Shown: positions 22,311-33,413 of the stretch, in pieces
Layout: every line of letters starts with the position of its first letter
How positions within the stretch are numbered: position 1 is the stretch's first letter
Assembly: GCA_010645155.1 (NCBI GenBank)
Contig: CM021319.1
Location: 1,618,329 to 1,682,328 of the forward strand
Reading direction: 5' to 3'
Length of the DNA: 64,000 nucleotides
DNA from: Tigriopus japonicus
Lineage: Eukaryota > Arthropoda > Copepoda > Harpacticoida > Harpacticidae
Translations under genes and position numbers: made by a program
The notes under the pieces: generated by a model
Told to the model about the DNA's origin: nothing
Database searches by the model: none
Seen by the model: only the letters and a program-made list of their open reading frames with translations

Positions 22311-23900
22311 GACCATCTCAAACGATGGATTTAAAAGAAATAGGACGTGTTTTCAAAAATCCTGCCTTCTGAGCCTTCTACATCTTTCATTGGGCAATCT
22401 CCTTGCAACAAGTGTGAAGGAAATTTGAGGACATTCCCGACAAACAACATTTTTTACTTGCACTCGCAAAGAAACAAAGCTAAGGAAAAAAGTGTGCAAA
22501 TTATGTTGATTTGAACACACTCATCGATGTTAAAATGTTTTAGCTTTCAGTAACATTTTTACCCAAATTTTTGTTCATTTAAGAGTAATCTCAGATTTTC
22601 TCCGCAATAACATAATCCCTTATAGATAATAGACACCTTTAGTTCCGAAATTCGCTGAAAATAGGCGGAAATTCGTTTGGAAATGCTCAAATTTGATTTT
22701 TTTTTCCCACTTATTTCTAGAAAGACGTCAAATTTTTCTTGTACATTTTCTTTTTCTTCGAGCTTGGCTCATGTCTCATTTGCCCTTGGTCCATATTTTT
22801 GAATCTTTTACTAAAAAATTGGAATAAGCGAATAAAGGACTCAAATTAGTCTGTCAAATGTAGCTAATGGTCAAGTCTCATATTTCTCATTACTCATCAT
22901 TTATTCATACATGAACTAACTAGAATACGGATTGCACTTAAAGTCAGTGTGAGCTAGTTTTGAGTCCTCTCTCTTTTTATTTCCATAAAAAACATGCAAA
23001 CATGTTCTCCGTTTTTTTCAGTTGTTTTTTTACATGTTTTGCCCGTTTGTGATTTATATTTATTTCACCAGGAGTTGTTTTGTAGTTATGATTTGACATA
23101 TTTGGCGGTGTCTTCCACTTTCGGATGTTTTTGTTATTAAAAACATTTCAACATCCGTCATTTGTCAAAATGAATAGATCGAATCATGCCCTACGTTCGA
23201 ATCTTGTCATAGCTTTCTCAACTTTGAACACGGTGGCTGGTAAGTACAGTCGTAAAACAATGCAAATAAATAGAGTGAAAAAATGTGAAAAAATCACCAT
23301 AATGTTATCAAAATGTCAAAAAGAGGTAAAATGCTAAAACAGTTGGAAAATGCAATAAATTGCAAAACTTGGCAATAGGAATAGGTCTGGCCAATTATTT
23401 TGGTTATGGTCCAGGGTCAGTTTGTTGACTTTTCGGATTAAATTGGTTCGTTTCTGAACTGAAATCAAAATTTTGAATCCGACTCAGATCCGGATCGATG
23501 CAAATGTGGACAGGATCACATTCAGCTCAGTTAGGGTCTTATTGAAAGATTTTCTAAAATTATTGCATTTGTTTTCTGGATTTTTAACATAAAGGACAAT
23601 TCTGCAAATGGAATCATATCCTTTTAATTGGAAGCCCTCAGTTTCTTGATTTTTTTATCCAACTCACAGAAAGCCCACCTCTCAATCAATGAATCTTATA
23701 ACTGAGCTGGGTCTGGCCCATTCAGACCCATGATCCCTAGATGCTGATAATATGTAGAGCAAAAAATGGAAGTACGGTAGAAGACACATTTCAGGGAGTT
23801 TAATCCAGATAGGTCTACATAGAGAGAGGCCGTTGTCGTCATTTTTTCTGCCTTGTTTACTGCTGAAACTGTTAAGAAGTTGCATGAAGAGGCCGAAGAA
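22311..23900. other. Upstream flank of lectin gene 2, non-coding
   Basis: No exon is supported. The bases just above 22310 should include the promoter and 5' UTR, but no core promoter motif stands out. Around 23380-23720 there is low-complexity sequence with TCTGGCC words that may be another decayed element. Confidence 0.4.
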
Positions 23901-24236
23901 TAGGGCAATTGAAGTGTGGTTTTGTTGTGCTTTTTCATGGAGCAAGAGCGTCGACAAGTGTCACGACCAACCAGCACTGTGCATGCACTTGCAAAGAGAC
24001 AAAACTTTCCATAATTCAATAAATTGTGGAAAATATGTTGCATTGACTTGTTCTAGCAATTAAAAATAGTCTAGCTACGTCAAATAAGATATTATGTTAC
24101 AATTTTGGCACATTTGCTTGAGTTATGCTGAAATTTGTCTCATTTCAAATGCATGCACAGTGCGAGTTAGCCATGGCACTTGTCGCCGCTCTCGCTCCAT
24201 GAAAAGACACAACAAAGCCACACTTCAATTGCCCTA
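23901..24236. repeat. Imperfect inverted repeat, about 106-bp arms
   Basis: Arms 23901-24006 and 24131-24236 are reverse complements at roughly 80-85 per cent, around a spacer of about 125 bp. The outer ends are TAGGGCAATTGAAGTGTGG and CCACACTTCAATTGCCCTA. This is a foldback element or the remnant of an inverted duplication; no protein is evident. Confidence 0.8.
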
Positions 24237-24957
24237 TAGCGTAAAAACCTTGCCCAAACAAGTAGAAGATCGTGGTGCAAACCAAGAACCACTGAATTTC
24301 TCTGGTCTGGGGGGCTAACGAAAATAATTTTGACTTCCAGTAGGAATAAATCTATTCCATTCTGCTACAAACTTGACATTGCTAATGATGACTAGAATAC
24401 GTATTTCAATTTTCAGCTCAATCAAACGTCAGTCAAAAGTTACGCGCTCTCAAAGGGTTGTACAAATCCTACCGAGAATGAATAACTAGCCTTTTTCTGG
24501 TAATTGTTTTACCACAAAGGGCAAGTTTATTCCTCTATGCTCTCTTCAGAACATAAGTTTGAGAAGGCATAGCTTTTCACTCAGACTTTTGATTGAAACT
24601 CAGATAATTGAAAACAGTAGTCTCCTGAATGCAAGCAAGGTCTTGTTTGCAGAAGAACGCAATCAAATCAATCCTACTGGAAATCATAATTCTCATCGCT
24701 AACCACCCACTCCAGATATTCAGTGCTTCTTTTACAAACGAAAATGCGCAAGACATATTCTCAATGTCAAATCCTTTAAATGTGCAAACTTATCCTGCAA
24801 ATTCTATAAATCAACTGCATTGAGTACCTTAGCATAATTTGGAAGAAGAAAATCGTAGACAAGAGGCCACATGCCGAAAAATGTGAGTTTTTCAAAACTT
24901 TGCCTTCCACGAATACGTTTGTTAGGCAAGTTTCAACTAGCCGCTGATGGTGATGAT

Positions 24958-26211
24958 TAGGGACGGGCAAATATGGTAAAAAGATTTTTGGTAACATAAA
25001 CCCATTTTTCCGCACTTTTGCACTTTTCACCTTTATTTGCACTTTTTATTTACGTTTTTGGCCAAAATTGACAAATTGTTAAGAAAATGTAGTGGCTTTT
25101 GAAAGAATTTTTAGTTTCAAGATCAAATTTTGAACTAGTCGAAAAAGCTTGCATTTGCAATCAACCATTCTTAGCACCTTGAAGAAATATGTGCATTTCA
25201 GACGCAAACCTCACACTTTATTCACCATCTTGGCTTTAACTATAACATCCTGTTTACTAAACTAAAGATTAGACAAAAGAATATCATTGCATGCAACCAA
25301 CAAATAGCAAACCTAAAGAAACTCATGTTTTGGTAATGGAAGGATCTACTAACAATATAGATTGCAGAATTAGGTTTGCTGCCTACAAAGATCGCTATTT
25401 CTAAAAAGGGCCGTCCGTTATAAACTTAAAATCATCAAGCTAAGGATACATCAATGTAGCAGTACACATTGTTTAATTGACTCGAAGATATTACTTTTAA
25501 GTTCCAAAAGTATTTGAGAACAGTTTTGATGTGATGAGACAATGAATGCCACATTTGAAATTGAGTTCTGGTAATTAGGCCATGGGTCAAATATTGAAGT
25601 AATGCCACTAAAAACATGTTTAAAGCACATTTATGACTATTTTCTTTGATGTAATTGCTAGGCACACGTGGGTATTTTTCTGTTCAATTTTGAATGTCTA
25701 TTTTTGAAGGACAAAATTGGAGTGATGTAAAGCCATATAAAACAATTGCTAAATATATTTCGACAATATTTTAGGTACATGCATCCACGAGACTACCTTA
25801 GGAATGAAAAATTCAGAAGAATGTTGACTAGAGTATTTTTCATGACTCTACATCCTTTTTGCTAGTGACCTAATCAATAGAACTCAATTACTTGTGCGGC
25901 ATTGTCTCTTCACCTCAAACTGGTCTCAAATGTCTTTAGAACTTGTAATTGACTTCTCCTGCTCAATGAGGAGCCGTGGGTACTCCATGAATGACGTTTT
26001 AAGTCTAAATGCAAGTTATTTGCTCTTTTTGACATTTATTTGCTCTTTTTTGACACTTATTTGCTCTTTTTTCGACATTTATTTACTCTTTTTGACATTT
26101 ATTTGCACTTTCAACATTTTTCTGCACTTTGTTTTGCACTTTTGGGCACATTTTTTTGCAACTTTTGGTAACTAAAGGGGTAAGATTATTTGCACTTTCT
26201 GCCCGTCCCTA
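24958..26211. mobile_element. Complete 1254-bp hAT-type non-autonomous element (family 1)
   Basis: The terminal inverted repeats are TAGGGACGGGCA and TGCCCGTCCCTA, perfect over 12 bp. They are flanked by the perfect 8-bp direct repeat GTGATGAT (24950-24957 and 26212-26219). The right interior (about 26028-26200) is a run of degenerate TTTATTTGCTCTTTTTGACA units. No transposase frame is present. Related copies or fragments: 18813-20010, 10195-10325 and 31945-32035. Confidence 0.92.
26028..26135. repeat. Degenerate tandem TTTGCTCTTTTTGACATTTA units
   Basis: Five to six units of about 20 bp follow one another, each TTTGCTCTTTT(T)GACA(C/T)TTA-like, grading into TTTGCACTTT variants. They form the subterminal repeat block of the 24958-26211 element. 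In hAT elements, repeated subterminal words commonly serve as transposase binding sites; that role here is inference. Confidence 0.75.
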
Positions 26212-26219
26212 GTGATGAT

Positions 26220-28460
26220 AATTGGCCCTTGCTGCCCATAATGAAACTTCACGACCGACCAGCTCTAGTATCGCCACTTTTTAGACCTCTATGGTTATTA
26301 ATAGTGGTGGGTGAGAAGCCGGCGTCGGTGTTGACACCTCGACACCGACACCGGCTTTTTTTGGATTTCGGTCAGTGTCGACACCAGGTTTCCAGTGTCG
26401 ACATTTTGAGGTTTCATGAGTTTTTTTCAAACGTTCCGCAAATCGCCCCAAATTACATTGTAAGGCTTGCAAGGCAAAGATATATCATATATCCCCGTGC
26501 AGGGTATTGTGAAATGTAAACTTATTTTCCCCTCTCTCCAATTTAAGTTGAACTACAAGTTACTTTGATTTTTGTGAAGAATGACTAGGTCTGTCCAAAC
26601 TGATCTCCCAATGAATGTCTTGAAGTAGAAATTTCAATTGATCTTGTTATGGGGTATACAAAGATCATTATTGGCCTAGAAAAATAATGGATCTTTCTCT
26701 TTCATATTTCAGTAACACTTCAATCAAACTATCAAAGCACAATTTGATGAATTTGATCAATAAAATTTAAAGATTTGCCTAAAATGACAATATTGCAGAT
26801 AACGTTGCCACGTTGATGTTGGACGCGGGCTCCAAGCTGTTGTGAAGGCCACAGGAGGTCATTTTGTCTGACACTTGGACTACATATGCTTCACAATATG
26901 AGGATTGTTTTATCAATAACTAAAAAAATGTCAAGCCAAAGGATTTGGAGTTATCTGTTAAATTTCTTGTTCAAAGAGTTCCTGGTCACCCTGGATGTCG
27001 AGTATTAGATTAAACTAGGGATTTTGACCTCGACACCGACACCGGAAGGTTGACCCCGACCCTGACACCAACACACACACTGACACTGGAAGGTTGACCC
27101 CAACACTGACATCAAGCAAGTGAATTGTGGTGCGCTTGCGTGATTTACAGATGTAATTTACGAATGTTTTATGCTCACTTGAGGCGTTGTTAAAAGCCTG
27201 ATTATACAATCATGCTTTGAACAAAGAAACAGACCAAGAAGACCATTCTTTCGTCATCATGAGGTTTTGGCAGAACCGTTTTTTTAACATTATTTCTGCT
27301 TACCCCATTCACTCTCTGCATGCAACTCTCCTTTGGGAATATTTTTGTTTTTATGGTCAATTTTTGTAAAACACATTCCAGAAATTGTAAGACAGATTCC
27401 TTATGTACTTGGAAAGAACTTTGCCAATGATATTTACTCTGAACTCCAAGGAAGAAATGAAGGCTTGGCCATCATCATGTACTGATCAATAACAAAACTT
27501 GGAAAATTACATTGAAATAAAATATCAAATAAAGGAAAAAGCTTGAAAAAGCACTAGCCGTGCATTTTTTAGTGCATTTTGTTGGATTAGGTTGTTGTAT
27601 TTGTAAACTACGCAGTTAATAAATGTTCCATTCCTTTTTTCGTTAATAAACACCATGAATTGTGCTGCCCTCTTCTTGCAAAATGCGGTTGACGCGTCGC
27701 ACTCGTTGCACTCCAGTTATAACGTTCTCCAAGTCTTAGTATTTGAGTTAAACTAGAACAAGGAAGTGGCATTGGCATTTTTGGTCCTGCCAAGTTAGTA
27801 GAGCTGTGCGTCGGATCCGACATCGGATCCGACAGCCATCTAGGTGACAAGAATTTTGGTTTTCTTTAAACATTGCATATAAAAGAGCACCATGGGATAT
27901 GATTATATTCCGTATCACTTTTGTTCATTCATTTTCTCGGAAAAGGATGAAAAGACTCGCGAATCATGTTTCTGGAGTGAAAAAAACTCACAAATCTTCT
28001 AAGACTCATTTTTGTACCTAAATGCTCGAAGGGCTCGAATCTGAAATCAGCAAAATGACTCTTGACTCACGATTCATCAAAAAGTGTCTCGATTACAACT
28101 CTAATTTGGATACAACTTAGCGTTTTGGATCAAACTTTATTCAGAGCAGAGATTCATTATAAAGTATATTTAAAAGAGAAGGAGAGAGTTCATCGGTTAT
28201 TGGAATGTTGTTATTTTTGACTCGAAGTTGAATTGCTATTCGAATAAGCAGGCTATATTAACATTTTTGACACAAGACCTAAACAGGGACAAATATGGCA
28301 ACACTCGAACCAAAATCGAGTTCTAGTTCGATCATACCACCGGGTGGGCATACAAAAGATTTTGTTGGACAAGTTACAGCTGTCTAATAGCAAAGGTCGG
28401 ATCTGAAAACTTGATTTTTCCATAGCGCATTGTGCCCAAACAAACAAATTCAGTGGACTG
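26220..28460. other. Non-coding, repeat-rich
   Basis: No exon is supported. Contents include a long GC-rich hairpin (26318-26355), a second cluster of GACACCGACACCGG words (27028-27110), a double palindrome GTCGGATCCGAC / ATCGGATCCGAC (27810-27833) and a partial family 3 fragment (about 28262-28345). Confidence 0.5.
26318..26355. repeat. 17-bp stem hairpin of GTCGGTGT words
   Basis: GCCGGCGTCGGTGTTGA (26318-26334) pairs with TCGACACCGACACCGGC (26339-26355) with two mismatches around a 4-nt loop. It starts 14 bp inside a sequence opening TAGTGGTGGGTG, which resembles a hAT-type terminus, but no matching right end was found. Confidence 0.7.
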
Positions 28461-28475
28461 TACTATAGTGATGTG

Positions 28476-28824
28476 TAGGGCCCGGAAAAATATTTGCAAA
28501 AAAAGTGACAAAATATCCTTTATATTTTTTCTTCAAAAGGCCAAATATGCCAATGGATTTTACCCCAATTTACATTGGGGTAATATATATTTATTTCAAA
28601 ATAAATAATTTACCCCAATAGATGGCGCAGTTTTTTTTCGTGCATGACAGTATTTTTGGTTGTGAATGGTCTAATCTCAGAACAAATGCCATTTTGTAGA
28701 GGTTTTGGCCTAAAATATATTTTCTGACTCAAATATTCGAGAAATATTGATTTTTTTCACAATATCAAGAAAATCGAGGAAAAAAATGGATAAATAGTTT
28801 TAAAAAAAATATCTCCGGGCCCTA
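28476..28824. mobile_element. 349-bp hAT-like MITE, family 2
   Basis: The ends TAGGGCCCGGA and TCCGGGCCCTA are perfect 11-bp inverted repeats. The flanking octamers GTGATGTG and CTTATCAA do not match, so no target duplication can be claimed. The interior matches the interrupted copy at 11755-13000. A central inverted word pair TTTACCCCAAT / ATTGGGGTAA is visible (about 28560-28615). Confidence 0.8.
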
Positions 28825-29877
28825 CTTATCAATAAAGCAAAGGTCAGCGGGGGCCTGAAAACTGTCCAACAAATCGTTAGCCGAGTCTGGCTGAATATAG
28901 GCACTTTAGAACTCTGTGGATCATACTTATTACAACAATTACTAGTGACGTCATCATTTTTGGCGGGAAAAAAAGTTCGGAAGACCTGTGTTTCTGATGA
29001 GCTTGCGAGGTAACTAAAACGAAGGTTTAGGCCAGGTGATTGCAACAATGCCTTTATTATCTGCACAAATGGAACTTGAAATAGCAATTCTTGACATTGT
29101 ATTTGCAAAAAAGTATGTTTTGTTGCTTTTATCTAAAATTTCGCTACATAAGTTGAGAGGGTTCTTCCGAACTTTGAAATTAGGAATGCACGACTTTGAA
29201 TAACAAGATGGCCAGAGGAGATCGGTTCCTGGGGTGACTTAACCTAAAAACAAATAATTTGTTTAATTGAAGGCTTCCAATTTCTCCATTTGTTTTCAAA
29301 TTACTTTGCAATACTTCTCAACATACATTAACCATGCCATTGCCCATAAATGCAACATTTTTCGAAAATCTGACCCTTGAAAACTGAGATTTTTTGGCAA
29401 GCCTACACTGCTAACGGCAGTTAGAGACGGCAGAAGGTCCGTAAAATGTTACGGTAATCACTCCTATAGAGACGTGTAAAGGACTGGCACGATTTTTGAG
29501 CTTGGAGGCTGCTCAGGCTACGCCACAATCGTTGCAAAAACTACCATGATCAAAGCTATTCCAGTCCCTCCAAAACTTTGAACGCAAAATTACTCATTAT
29601 GAACAAAACTTTTCGAAGTTTTTGGTTTCTACGTCTTGGTTCCAACACTCAATTTGAGTTAGCATGGTCGAGTAACTGACCACCAAAAAGGCAGAGCATT
29701 GCATTATCTTAAATGGCGCTGAAAGGAAGTCACCATCTCAAAAACAGGAAACACTAAAACCAGGTGGCGTCCTAGAGCCGATTTGAGGAACTGTCCACCT
29801 TCCTATAGCTGATGGACTTCAAGTTGCCAGTGCTGCCATATTTTACTGGGAGATTCGATCTCTTGCTTATTGAGAAG
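28825..29877. other. Non-coding stretch
   Basis: No gene or bounded element was recognised. The minus-strand frame near 28800-29108 has no domain-like pattern. Confidence 0.4.
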
Positions 29878-29885
29878 GTTAGTTG

Positions 29886-30191
29886 TACTGATGTGTTTCG
29901 AGTTGGATTTTTGGCAGAGTTTTGCCATTTTGTTTTTTAGGGTCAAAAATCTGACCACAACTAAACTTTTCAACAAGCCATAGATCTTCTTACCATAAAA
30001 TATGGCAGCACTGCCAACTCGAAATCCATTTTTATAACTATGGATGGAACTCGAAATTGAACTAGTTCGATTGTTGCCAAATTGGTCAATATTTAGGTCT
30101 TTTCAAAAGGTGCAATACAATTTACCCTTTTTAAAAGCGACAAACTTCCGAGTCAAAACTGGCAGCACTCCTGGTTCAAAACACATCACTA
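29886..30191. mobile_element. Complete 306-bp hAT-type MITE, family 3, copy 2
   Basis: The left end TACTGATGTGTTTCGA and right end AAAACACATCACTA are imperfect terminal inverted repeats. They are flanked by the perfect 8-bp direct repeat GTTAGTTG (29878-29885 and 30192-30199). It is inverted relative to the copy at 13001-13302. A further partial right end of the family follows at about 30205-30265. Confidence 0.9.
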
Positions 30192-30493
30192 GTTAGTTGT
30201 AAGCTTTTTGACCCTAAATGATCAGTATGGCAAAATTGCCAAAAATCCAACTCGAAACAGGGTTGCCAGAAGGCAATCCACGGTCACTTTTGCCAATTTG
30301 CCAAAAAAAATTGCCAAAACCCGGTAGCCGAAAGAAAAAAATCTCTCGGCCATATCCAAAAGTGGACAAAAGTGGTCAAAAATAGCAACGACATAATCAA
30401 AATATTTATGATTCAGACCTTCATTGGTCTGAAATCTTACTACATTTGAACGTGCCTCGTTCTACCTACCAGCGCATAGACATCTAGGTATAC

Positions 30494-31707
30494 CGGTGTG
30501 GCCAACTAGCATTTTTCGATGCTAATTTCTGAAAATTAGCATTTTTTCAAGGGCAAAAGCATTGCAGAATTTTGATTAGCATCGCTCAGATTTTTAGCAT
30601 TCTCCAAGCATTATTTGAAAGGCTCTAGAATAAAAAAACTTGCATAGCATTTTTGCATTATTCTAGCACTTTTTGGAAAAAACATCCAATTTTGGGCTTC
30701 AAAGACAACTGATTTTGACAGCTGAATTTGCCTTACGGTCCCTGACTTAAAAAAAGATAAATTGGAAGACTTTTGATCCTTGTTTTCAAGTTGGTTCTAC
30801 AGTACAGGTAACCAAATTTTTGTCTACAGGCTTCGTCTAGACAAATTGAGAAGGGGCAAAAGCATTACTTGTCTCAAAAAAGATTAGATTTGTGATGGAA
30901 CTACACCACCAACTACAGAAAAACAGCTTTTTAAACTTAGAAAGGATAAATCAGTGTTTCAGTAAAAGAACGGATCAAAAAGGGCTTCTTACCAAAAATA
31001 TTTTTGTTAAAAGAGGGCTTTTTTAAAATGAAAAGTAGCTGATCACAAAGTTCTTAACATGCAAAAGTCACTTTGAAATTTAAACTGTTGATGTGCTTGA
31101 TGTTGAGAGATTGCAAATTTTATAAAATAGGGAAAATAAGTTACAAAGGTTTCTGAACCAAGAAATATTCAACTGTGGTGTGTATTTTCAGTCTTTAAAA
31201 TGCATGCCTGCTTTTGGTTTTCATAGAGGATAAGTGAAATTTAAACAAAAACGCGCTTTTTGGTCCATCACTAGTTTCAATTTAATCCTAGAAAATTTGA
31301 AGAAATCATTTAAAACATAATGTTTGGTTTCTTACAAACCTTCAATTATTCAAGAAAATAACTTTTTATAATTGTCATCAAAAATAAGTGCTGCATGACT
31401 TGGCATTGTTTTGTTTTGCTCTTTATGATTTATTTCACAATCAATGCATTAGAAATTTTTGAAGGCAAAGTTTTTAACTAGGTTTGGCAAGTAGCAGAAA
31501 AAATATATTTTGTGTCAATTTCAGCAAAATTTAAGTCAAAATATAGATTCAAGTCTTCACTAATGGGCATAATAGCCGCTGCCTGCAGTCCCTTTTTTGT
31601 ATTAGAAAAGTAGCATTTTTCTGGCATTTTCCATTTTCCAACTAGCATTTTCCTAGCATTGATTTGACTTAAACTAGCATCGTCGCTCCAAAAAGTTGGC
31701 CACCCTG
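30494..31707. mobile_element. 1214-bp non-autonomous hAT-type element with 8-bp TSD
   Basis: Left end CGGTGTGGCCAACTAGCAT and right end GTTGGCCACCCTG are inverted repeats (a GGTGGCCAACT-like core), flanked by the perfect octamer AGGTATAC (30486-30493 and 31708-31715). Subterminal TAGCATTTTT words recur at both ends (30508-30680 and 31606-31680). The interior has no transposase frame and includes a fragment similar to the right end of the MITE at 20889-21173. Confidence 0.88.
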
Positions 31708-31944
31708 AGGTATACATAGACTTGAAACATTTAGTTTGTTTCCAAAAACTGGACACTTGCGAACTTTGATAAAATGGTCAATTTTAGAATTAGAAACACC
31801 CTTAGTAGAAATTTTTGTTTGATGTGACTTCTGTTTCAAAATAGACTTCAGAAAAAAGTGTCTGAAGAAACTTTTGGTTTCATTTGGTTACTCAAATCAT
31901 CAATCACTGTTAAACTAATCAAAAAGTGGACTTTTTATTACCAA

Positions 31945-32035
31945 AACTGGCAGAAAAATGTACCCAAAAGTGCAAAACAAAGTGCAGAAAAAAGGTGAAA
32001 TTGCGAAACTATGTCGAAAAAGATAAAATAATTTG
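31945..32035. repeat. Fragment of hAT-type family 1
   Basis: CCCAAAAGTGCAAAACAAAG followed by TGCAGAAAAA matches the reverse complement of 26110-26170 in the complete element. No termini are present. Confidence 0.7.
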
Positions 32036-33142
32036 CCTTTAAACTTAAAAAGTAATTCATAGTTCTGACTACCCTGCAGGTACGTTCAGGATTTTTTGTC
32101 CTCACAATTCGATGTCTCGTGAAAGTCGAACCCTTCAGTTTTCATGGTTCACCATCGGCAAAATAATTGGAAGAGGGCGAAACTGGCCAGGGGAGGCTTC
32201 GATTTGAGTGGTTTTATTTTCATACAAAAACGACAATGAATTCTTTACATAAGAAGCTTGAGAAACTTGTTGACGTTGACCCAAACCACGATCAGAACAC
32301 CCTCAGGAATAAGAACAGTGTTGTTGACACGTTGCTGTTTGTTTGTTGTCGTCGTGGTTCAAGCGAGTTTTCGTCCAGAGATTGTTGACCATCAACGAAC
32401 GGTTGCCATGTTCTATACACGCTATCACAGCCCTGAATTGAAAAGTGTTCTCTCCAGTGCGACAAAATGGAAGGAGAGAACCTCGTTTTTTTGCTCGTTA
32501 GGTATGCGCATCATTCGCCAATCAAACGACGAAAAGGTAAAGAGGAAACGGAACACCGCTAATGTGGGCTTCAAATCATGGCATAATTCTTGGCTTACAG
32601 ACTAACAAAAGGAGGATGGCGATACAATCATAATAATGGTAGTAGCATTAACGATAGTGGGTATCGGGATACATTTATAATGAATTAATTATTGAATTAA
32701 TTAATTGGCTGATCATTTGTCGAATCAAAGTGAAACACTATTCCGTTTCATTCTTTCCAAGATGAAGAAAGAAGGAATGAAGGAGAGAGCCGGGAAAAAA
32801 GCTCAAGAGGTCACGGCCATGACCTCAACTCGAGCAACGGGTTTAAAGCTGACTTTCGTAATCATTGAAAGCGTTTGAAACGTTCAAAACTATTCTTCTG
32901 TGTTGTTACTGTAGTATTAATAATGATGATAGTAATAATAATCGAGTTGTTTTAGGAACGGGGAAGGAAGGAACGGACAAGGAAGCAGAAACGACTCCAT
33001 TCCATTTTCATATGGCCATAATCTGGTGTGCTTGAGACAATCTTTTGAGGTAAGGTTGATTTAGGACGTTAGTACGTAATTGCAATCTTAGTAGAAGAAA
33101 TTGGAAAAGTAAGGCTGAATATAACGCTTTCTGTCGTCGTTA
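32036..33142. other. 3' flank of the Ig/FN3 gene
   Basis: No independent gene is supported. Composition shifts here from AT-rich to mixed. On the minus strand an AATAAA-type signal occurs near 32212-32218, which could serve the Ig/FN3 gene, but the 3' end of the transcript cannot be fixed. Confidence 0.4.
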
Positions 33143-33342
33143 TCATCGAGGGTTTTTGCTGCGGTATCTTGTTCCCGATGGGATGTTGGGATTTTTCACC
33201 ATTTTGTCTCGAGCTTTTTGAATGAGAGACGCCAAATCCTGCTGAACGGGAGGGACAGAAATCATATGACTTTGAGGGGCCCCTTTTTGCATTTGGTGGG
33301 CCTTCCATAATTGATGAACTATGACAAGTGATTTAACACGAC
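33143..33342 (-). CDS. Possible alternative last exon of the Ig/FN3 gene
   Basis: A good acceptor (TTCGTTTGGATTACAG) precedes a 200-nt open frame whose phase fits the donor of exon 6 at 34387. Splicing here would skip the hydrophobic-tail exon 33414-33511 and give about 66 hydrophilic, basic residues (QQDLASLIQKARDKMVKNPN near the end) before TGA at 33143-33145. That would make a secreted rather than anchored form. There is no family evidence for this tail, and it could simply be 3' UTR. Confidence 0.3.
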
Positions 33343-33413
33343 CTGTAATCCAAACGAAAATGATTTCGAAATAAGCTCGAAAGTAACTTGGGCACAAGCA
33401 GGCGTGTTGTATT

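Noticed and set aside
13001..28824. A claim that family 2 elements have target-site duplications
   Set aside because: Flanking octamers at 28476-28824 do not match and the 11755-13000 copy lacks a readable left end, so only the inverted repeats are claimed.
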